Shown here piece after piece: positions 49,566 to 54,301 of a stretch of 54,301 nt of DNA (positions are counted from its first letter, which is position 1; every line of letters starts with the position of its first letter). Origin of the DNA: Schwartzia sp. (in: firmicutes) (lineage in GTDB: Bacteria; Bacillota; Negativicutes; Selenomonadales; Selenomonadaceae); contig JAFVAI010000078.1 of assembly GCA_017480545.1 (NCBI GenBank), forward strand, positions 1 to 54,301. Reading direction: 5' to 3'. The position numbers and the translations under genes are program-made. Below the pieces are notes generated by a model that did not search any database, was not told the DNA's origin, and was given only the letters and a program-made list of their open reading frames with translations.

Positions 49566-50573
49566 ATGGACAAACGGATTTCCGATGTATTGGACGGGAT
49601 GCGCGGCAAGCGCGTCGCGATTCTCGGCGATATGATTGCCGACGTGTACCTGACGGGAAAAATCGCGCGAATTTCGCGGGAGGCCCCGGTGCTGGTGCTT
49701 GAGCATCAAGGGGAGCGCGTGGTGCCCGGCGGCGCGGCGAATGTGGTGCACAACGCGGCGACGCTGGGCGGCGCCGCTGTCGCTCTCGGCGTCGTCGGGG
49801 ACGACGGGGCGGCGGAAGGGCTGCGGGAAATCTTGTCGGGCAAGGGCGTCGACATTTCTGGCCTCGTGACGGACGCGGCGCGGCCTACGACGGCGAAGAC
49901 GCGGGTCATCGCCGGAGGGCGCGCGACGGTCAGCCAACAGATTGTGCGGATTGACAAGGAGGATCGGTCGCCGCTTTCGGCGGAGGTACTCGCGGAGTTG
50001 CGGGAGCGCGCGCTTTCGGCGGTGAAGACTGCGGCGGGCGCGGTGCTTTCGGATTACGGCGGGGCGGCGGCGCCGGACGCGTTGGCGAAGGAAGTCCTTG
50101 CGGCCTGCAAGGAGAGAGGCGTACCCACGATTGTCGATTCCCGGTACTCCATCCGCCGTTTCGTGGGCGTCGATTATGTGAAGCAGAACGACGCGGAGCT
50201 GGCCGACGCCATGGGCGTGGAACTGGCCGACGAGGAAACGCTCCGCGCGGCGGGCGAAAAGCTTCGGGCGGAGCTTTCGGCCAAGGGCGTTTTGGTGACG
50301 CGGGGCGAGAAGGGCATGACGCTTTGCCTTGCGGGCGGGCGCGCCGTGGATATCCCCGTGCTGGACAAGAGCGAGGTTTTCGACGTGTCCGGCGCGGGCG
50401 ACACCTGCGTCGCGGCTTTCATTCTCGCCATCGCGGCGGGCGCGTCGCCGGAGGACGCGGCGCGTCTTTCGAATATCGCGTCGGGCGTCGCGGTGCGGAA
50501 AATGGGAACGGCGACGGTCAGCGCGGAGGAACTTCGGGCGGCGGCGGAAAAACAGGGGGGCGCGTTTCTATGA
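49566..50573 (+). CDS. hldA: D-glycero-beta-D-manno-heptose-7-phosphate kinase
   Basis: A 335-residue PfkB/ribokinase-family kinase that phosphorylates heptose 7-phosphate at C1 in ADP-heptose synthesis. Motifs: ILGDMIADVYLTG at the start, VVPGGAANVVHNAATLGG (substrate loop), IDKEDRSPLS (HldE-family hallmark), and FDVSGAGDTCVAAF with the catalytic Asp near the C-terminus. It matches the kinase half of bifunctional HldE, and the adenylyltransferase half is a separate overlapping gene, hence hldA/rfaE1. A GAGG site precedes the ATG, 10 bases after the LptD-like stop. Confidence 0.93.
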   Translation: MDKRISDVLDGMRGKRVAILGDMIADVYLTGKIARISREAPVLVLEHQGERVVPGGAANVVHNAATLGGAAVALGVVGDDGAAEGLREILSGKGVDISGLVTDAARPTTAKTRVIAGGRATVSQQIVRIDKEDRSPLSAEVLAELRERALSAVKTAAGAVLSDYGGAAAPDALAKEVLAACKERGVPTIVDSRYSIRRFVGVDYVKQNDAELADAMGVELADEETLRAAGEKLRAELSAKGVLVTRGEKGMTLCLAGGRAVDIPVLDKSEVFDVSGAGDTCVAAFILAIAAGASPEDAARLSNIASGVAVRKMGTATVSAEELRAAAEKQGGAFL

Positions 50574-51037
50574 TTATTCCACGCGAATATATTCGGGAAG
50601 CTTGCGATACGGTGCGGGCGGACGGGGCGACCATCGTGTTCACGAACGGCTGCTTCGATATCCTGCACACGGGTCATGTGCGCTATTTGACGGCGGCGGC
50701 GGAGATGGGGGATTTTCTCGTCATCGGGCTGAACAGCGACGCGTCGGTGCGCCGCCTGAAGGGCGAGGGGCGCCCAATCATGCCCGAGGCGGACCGTGCC
50801 GAGGTGTTGGACGCGCTCCGGGCGGTGGACATCGTGACGGTTTTCGATGAGCCGACGGCGGAAGAACTGGTTCGGTTGGTGCGCCCCGACGTTTATGCCA
50901 AGGGCGGCGACTATTCGCTGGATGCGCTGCCGGAGGCAAAGATTGTCCAAGCGGCGGGCGGGCGCGTCGAGCTTATTCCCTTCGTCGAGGGGCGGTCGAC
51001 GACAACTGTGATTGAAAGGATCAAGAGCGGATCATGA
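50570..51037 (+). CDS. hldC: D-glycero-beta-D-manno-heptose 1-phosphate adenylyltransferase
   Basis: A 155-residue nucleotidyltransferase (RfaE2 type) that makes ADP-heptose from heptose 1-phosphate and ATP. The cytidylyltransferase-fold signature FTNGCFDILHTGHVRYL (about residues 24-40, HxGH) and the VEGRSTTTVIERI end (x-S-T-T nucleotide motif) are intact. It begins in an ATGA overlap with hldA and ends in an ATGA overlap with the heptosyltransferase gene, so heptose activation and transfer are coupled. gmhA, gmhB and hldD are not in the window. Confidence 0.94.
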   Translation: MIIPREYIREACDTVRADGATIVFTNGCFDILHTGHVRYLTAAAEMGDFLVIGLNSDASVRRLKGEGRPIMPEADRAEVLDALRAVDIVTVFDEPTAEELVRLVRPDVYAKGGDYSLDALPEAKIVQAAGGRVELIPFVEGRSTTTVIERIKSGS

Positions 51038-52068
51038 ACGTCCTGATTGTCAAGCTCAGCGCCATCGGCGACGTGATCCACGCGCTGCCGGTGTCCTACG
51101 CGATCAAGGAGACGTTTCCCGAGGCGCGGGTGACGTGGGCGGTGGAGCCTCCGGCGCGGGAGCTGCTCGTGGATAATCCTTATATTGACGAAATTTTGCT
51201 GTTCGAGAAGAAGAAATTCAAATCCTTCGGCGGCTTTATCGAAAATTTCGGCCCGTTTCGCCAAAAACTCCGCGCGGGACGTTTTGACGTAGCGTTGGAT
51301 TTGCAAGGGCTAGGAAAGTCCGCCGCCATCGCCTGGTTTTCCGGCGCGCCGCGTCGGCTCGGCACCTGCAATATGCGGGAGCTGAGCGACAAAATCAGTA
51401 CGCCCGTCCGGGGGCCGCACGCGGAAGGCCATATCGTCTAGCGGTACCTAGATGTGGCGCGGGCCGTCGGCTGCCGCGTCGAGACGGTGAGATTCCCGTT
51501 GGCCGTTTCGGAGAAGGATGGGAGAATCGCCCGGGACTTGCTGGCGCGCGGCGGTGTGCCGGAGGGCGCGGCGTACGCCGTGTTGGCCGTGGGAGCGAAC
51601 TGGCCGAACAAGCGATGGCCCGCTTCGTCCTATGCCGCGCTTTCCGACTGGCTGTATGGGCGGAAGATCATACCCGTGCTGGTGGGCGGCGGCGCGGTGG
51701 ACGAGGGGATTGCCGCCGATATCCTGTCGAACACGGAGATCCCGCCCGTGGATCTGATCGGCAAGACATCCTTGAAGCAGCTGGCCGCCGTTTTGCGCGG
51801 CGCCCGTTTTGCCCTCGGCGGCGATACGGGGCCGGTGCATCTGGCGGCCGGGCTTGGGGCGCCGACGGTCATGCTGATGGGGCCGACGGACGCGAACCGC
51901 AACGGCCCCTACGGCCAGCCGCAGCACGCGATCGAGGTCGAGCGCCCCTGCCGTTGGTGCTGGAAACGGGCCTGCCCGAAAGGCATCGACTGTCTCGCGT
52001 CGATTCCGGTGCGGACGGTGCAGGACAAAATATCGGAACTTCTTGCCGGAGAGGAGAAACGATTATGA
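51034..52068 (+). pseudogene. heptosyltransferase (GT9) interrupted by an in-frame TAG
   Basis: The full frame would encode 344 residues of a family 9 heptosyltransferase (LPS core): N-terminal VKLSAIGDVIHALPVSYAIK, ALDLQGLGKSAAIAWF, and C-terminal GGDTGPVHLAAGLGAPTV with MGPTD. Codon 136 is TAG (51439-51441) in GHIV-stop-RYLDVARAVGC, where Glu (GAG) would be natural. The frame is intact on both sides, so a single G-to-T change explains it. Without readthrough only the N-terminal 135 residues are made; GTG 51454 could restart the donor-binding half. It could be a true nonsense mutation, leaky readthrough or a sequence error. Confidence 0.85.
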
Positions 52069-52607
52069 AAACGAAAGTGCTGTTGGCCGCCTGCTTGCTC
52101 GCAGCCTGCGCGGCATCCCCCGCGTACGCGGACGTCGCGTTTCCGGGGGAGCCGTATCGGCGCCCGCCGCGCCCGCCCGTGGAGATTCCCGTAGCGGAGG
52201 AACAGCCGAAGGCGACGGCGGAGGTCACGTATCTCGGCATGGCGGATGACTGTCCGCAGATCATGCTTTCCGTGGAATTCCCGAATACGGGGACGTATCA
52301 TTTCTCCGTCCATGAGATGCGGCAGGACGGCCAAGTTTTTGTGGACGAGGGCGGCGACAGCTATGAGGGATACGGTCCCGGCGCGGCGGGCGTGCAGTTC
52401 CTCCTGCCCGCGCTTCGGGACGGGGACTCCAAACAGTATCGGGTGGAGGTCGATTTCGTCCTTCACAAACGGGCAATGACGAAATTCGGCGAAAAGCAAA
52501 GCGCCGAGACGTACACGCAAAAAATCGTGCGCTATATTGTCGCGGAACGGGACGAGGACAGCTGCGTCGTCCGCGTTTCCAAGGAAAGCGGGAAGGACGC
52601 CGAATGA
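52065..52607 (+). CDS. exported protein of unknown function
   Basis: A 180-residue protein with a signal peptide containing LLAACLLAACAAS (either a lipobox-like Cys at 10 or 15, or cleavage at AYA). A proline-rich linker follows (YRRPPRPPVEIPV), then a small beta-type domain (QIMLSVEFPNTGTYHFSV, QYRVEVDFVLHKRAM). No family recognised. ATG 52065 overlaps the heptosyltransferase stop (ATGA), and its stop overlaps the next gene the same way, so it belongs to the envelope operon. Confidence 0.7.
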   Translation: MKTKVLLAACLLAACAASPAYADVAFPGEPYRRPPRPPVEIPVAEEQPKATAEVTYLGMADDCPQIMLSVEFPNTGTYHFSVHEMRQDGQVFVDEGGDSYEGYGPGAAGVQFLLPALRDGDSKQYRVEVDFVLHKRAMTKFGEKQSAETYTQKIVRYIVAERDEDSCVVRVSKESGKDAE

Positions 52608-53614
52608 GCCGACAGCATCGGGCGGACGTTCTCCTTGCGCTGGCGCTCGCGCATTTTTGCGTGGACGGCGTCTGCGGCGCGGCGCTGGCGGCTTATGCTT
52701 TCGGCGAGCCGTATCTGGAGCCGATCGTTTATTATTTCGGGCTTTACAATCTCATAGCGTTCGGCGGGCAATGGTGCGCGGGCTGGCTTTTCGACGAGAG
52801 GCCGCGTTTCCTGTTGCCCGCTCTTTTCGTGGCGGCGGCTTTTCTCGGCATCGGCCTTTTGGCTCCGCTTCCCGTCGGCCTTTGGGTCTCCTGCCTCGGC
52901 ATCGGGAACTGCGTGTTTCACGCGGCGGCGGGCGCGCTTGTGCTCCGGCGGCATAAAAATTTCGGCGCGCCGGGGATTTTCGTTTCCGGCGGCGCGGTGG
53001 GGCTCGGGCTTGGGCTTGGCGGCTTTTGTCCGGCGTGGATGTTTTTCCTTCTTTTTCTCGCGTCGGCGGCCTTTGTCGTCCGAAAGCTTCGCCGCACGCC
53101 GGGGGACAACGGCTTCGTCTCTGCCGGGAACACGGTTCCGCTTTCGGTGGGGACGGCGCTCGGTTGCGCGGCGGCGCTGCTCCTTTGCGTGACGCTTCGC
53201 GGCTTCGGCGGGGGCGGCGCGGCAGACGCCCCCGCGCTCTTGTTCCCCTGCGTGTTTGCGCTGGGCAAGGCGGCGGGCGGCGTCCTTTGCGACCGCTTCG
53301 GGTATCGGAAAACGATCCTCGCCATTTTCCTGTTGGGATTTTTCGCGTTGCAGGGTGAGGGATTGATTTTCGCGTTGCTCCTCGCTTTCGCGTTCAACTT
53401 GACGATGCCGCTGACCCTGCGTCTCGCCCATCGGTGCAGCCCCTCGCGTCCGGGGCTGATGTTCGGGCTGGCGGCGGGCTGTCTTTTGCCCGGCGCGTTT
53501 TATCCGGGCGCGGTGTTCGTCCCCGCCTCGGCGATGATCGTGTTGCAATTTTTGTGCCTGTGCTTCGCCGGGCGCGTTTTCGATGGGGAAGGACGGGAGG
53601 CGAGGACGCGATGA
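52604..53614 (+). CDS. polytopic membrane protein, MFS-like
   Basis: A 336-residue protein with about ten membrane segments and short loops, beginning with HFCVDGVCGAALAAYAF. It has MFS-like elements: a GGQWCAGWLFDERPRF loop after TM2 and GGVLCDRFGYRKT in the second half (G-x-x-x-D-R-x-G-x-R pattern). It is shorter than standard MFS carriers (~400). Substrate unknown. It overlaps neighbours on both sides by ATGA, and the small membrane protein that follows may be a partner. Confidence 0.65.
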   Translation: MSRQHRADVLLALALAHFCVDGVCGAALAAYAFGEPYLEPIVYYFGLYNLIAFGGQWCAGWLFDERPRFLLPALFVAAAFLGIGLLAPLPVGLWVSCLGIGNCVFHAAAGALVLRRHKNFGAPGIFVSGGAVGLGLGLGGFCPAWMFFLLFLASAAFVVRKLRRTPGDNGFVSAGNTVPLSVGTALGCAAALLLCVTLRGFGGGGAADAPALLFPCVFALGKAAGGVLCDRFGYRKTILAIFLLGFFALQGEGLIFALLLAFAFNLTMPLTLRLAHRCSPSRPGLMFGLAAGCLLPGAFYPGAVFVPASAMIVLQFLCLCFAGRVFDGEGREARTR

Positions 53615-54006
53615 TTGTCCCGGTCGCGGCGGACGCGACGCTTGCGCTGCCGGGCGGCGTTTTCTCGGCGCCGTGGCTTCTGGACGCGGCGCTGGCGACG
53701 GCGGCTGTCGAGACGCCGCTCTTTTGGCTCTTTGGCTATCGGCGGCGGGCGGAGTGGCTTTGGTTTGCCGTCGTCAATATTATCAGCAATCTGCTTTTGA
53801 ACGAATTCCTTGACGCGACGGCGGGGACGCTTCCGTATTTTGCCGCCGTGCCGCTCGGGGAAATTTTCGTCCTGCTGTTGGAGTACGCGCTTTGCGGGTA
53901 CGCGGTGAAGGAAAAGAGCGGGGCGAGGCTTTTTCGCGTACTGCTTTTCACGAATGCGGCAAGTTTTTTGGCGGGCGTCGCGTATTTTATGTATATCTAT
54001 GGATGA
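53611..54006 (+). CDS. small membrane protein, last gene of the envelope operon
   Basis: A 131-residue protein with about three membrane segments (roughly 40-62, 78-100 and 110-130). It carries an RRRAEWLWFAVVNIISNLLLNEFLD stretch, whose N-I-x-S-N-L-L-L-N pattern I have seen in membrane proteins paired with the upstream MFS-like type, but I know no function. ATG 53611 overlaps the preceding stop (ATGA). It is followed by a terminator. Confidence 0.6.
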   Translation: MIVPVAADATLALPGGVFSAPWLLDAALATAAVETPLFWLFGYRRRAEWLWFAVVNIISNLLLNEFLDATAGTLPYFAAVPLGEIFVLLLEYALCGYAVKEKSGARLFRVLLFTNAASFLAGVAYFMYIYG

Positions 54007-54034
54007 AATCTTTCCCGCCCCGAACCCTTCCCAG

Positions 54035-54067
54035 TTCCCGCCGCTTTGCGGCGGGAAGACATTTTTT
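54035..54067 (+). terminator. terminator of the envelope operon
   Basis: A 10-bp perfect stem TTCCCGCCGC (54035-54044) / GCGGCGGGAA (54048-54057), 3-nt loop, with a T6 run shortly after (54062-54067). Confidence 0.82.
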
Positions 54068-54124
54068 GCGGAGGGTTTGAAAAAATTTTTTAAAATTTTT
54101 TCAAATTCTCCCGAAAAATGTCTT
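54056..54124. repeat. AT-rich long inverted repeat before the last promoter
   Basis: AAGACATTTTT (54056-54066) and AAAAATGTCTT (54114-54124) are exact inverses. The sequence between is also largely self-complementary (GGAG...TTTGAAAAAATTTT with AAATTTTTTCAAA...CTCC), giving a hairpin of about 69 bases that ends at the -35 element. Confidence 0.75.
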
Positions 54125-54151
54125 GTGGGGGGGGGACACTTGTGGTATAAT
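54123..54151 (+). promoter_or_regulatory. promoter with a G9 tract in its spacer
   Basis: TATAAT (54146-54151) is perfect. TTGTGG (54123-54128) lies 17 bases upstream as -35. The run of nine G (54127-54135) begins inside the -35 and fills the first part of the spacer. Slippage would change the -35/-10 distance, the mechanism known from phase-variable porin promoters in Neisseria. Confidence 0.65.
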
Positions 54152-54292
54152 CCCTCTTAGCCGAAATCCCCAAGAGGAAGACACAAGAGGAAACGTGGAC
54201 ACTCATGCGGACTCCTCGCGGCGGACGAAGGCTGCCGGGGCGGGATTTGCCCGCCGGAACTGTATTTATATTTTTTGAGGAGGAGTTCTGTT
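54152..54292 (+). other. 5' leader of the last gene
   Basis: About 135 bases between the predicted transcription start and the ATG, containing a GC-rich hairpin (CCGGGGCGGG / CCCGCCGG, about 54236-54257) and ending in GAGGAGGAG. Long for an ordinary leader; no known riboswitch recognised. Confidence 0.4.
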
Positions 54293-54301
54293 ATGAAGAA
54301 A
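54293..54301 (+). CDS. start of a gene cut off by the window end
   Basis: ATG AAG AAA (Met-Lys-Lys) preceded by GGAGGAG at good spacing. A Met-Lys-Lys start is typical of signal peptides. Its place behind an LPS block and a phase-variable-looking promoter suggests a surface protein, possibly another SLH porin; this cannot be confirmed. Confidence 0.6.

Noticed and set aside
51439-51441. Recoding of the heptosyltransferase stop as selenocysteine or pyrrolysine
   Set aside because: Selenocysteine uses TGA, not TAG. No pyl genes are visible, and the expected residue is an ordinary Glu in a surface helix, so a point mutation is simpler.
1-54301. CRISPR array or complete insertion sequence
   Set aside because: No regularly spaced direct repeats of 24-40 bases and no transposase with terminal inverted repeats were found. 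The Rpn-like gene is transposase-related by family but is not a mobile element here.

Overview
The window reads as chromosome of a motile, Gram-negative-type Firmicute of the Negativicutes, probably Selenomonadales. An SLH-domain outer-membrane porin of the OmpM type, an LptD-like protein and ADP-heptose/LPS-core genes occur together with flagellins, a Firmicutes-style YjfB protein, long-form HPF and a Bacillus-type parS site. Base composition is GC-rich apart from a prophage fragment at the left edge and the flagellin genes. No rRNA, tRNA, CRISPR array or complete insertion sequence was seen.

Layout. (1) 1-2951: right part of a prophage: two small membrane proteins, an amidase endolysin, a small ORF, a spanin-like gene with a second ORF in another frame inside it, and a DNA methyltransferase. 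It ends in a terminator and a structured non-coding stretch (2952-3394). (2) 3395-7238 (-): ABC importer operon with two ATPases and one fused permease; the likely binding protein lies apart at 17897-18940. (3) 7332-16230: a STAS/condensation-domain fusion and a MATE/RsbW-like-kinase fusion in one two-gene operon, two tandem polytopic proteins (possible GT-C glycosyltransferases), and a sensor PP2C phosphatase. These have the parts of a partner-switching circuit with both partners fused to effectors; I regard it as the best candidate for an undescribed system. (4) 16290-18940 (-): OmpM-like porin and the binding protein. (5) 19251-26961: SPINDLY-type O-GlcNAc transferase, YjfB, zinc-ribbon protein, amino-acid binding protein, parS, and two flagellins. 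The second flagellin carries an HExxH peptidase domain (flagellinolysin). A C10 tract lies just upstream of their sigma-28 promoter. (6) 27030-29794: Rpn-like nuclease, amino-acid ABC permease and ATPase, cold-shock protein. (7) 29940-35515: sensory operon of receiver, PTS EIIC-like protein, membrane-anchored BMP-type binding protein and hybrid histidine kinase. (8) 35623-46695: HPF, HydF, VanZ-like protein, two exported proteins of unknown function, MetA, a multi-PAS hybrid kinase, and acetolactate synthase IlvB/IlvN. (9) 46771-54301: envelope block with an exported protein, LptD-like OMP, HldA and HldC, a family 9 heptosyltransferase broken by one in-frame TAG, three further envelope or membrane genes, and finally a promoter whose spacer holds a G9 tract in front of a gene cut off by the window end.

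The genes combine outer-envelope construction, motility and environmental sensing. Many starts overlap the previous stop as ATGA or GTGA, so translational coupling is common. Two homopolymer tracts at surface-gene promoters suggest phase variation of surface structures. All assignments come from reading the sequence; no database search was possible.
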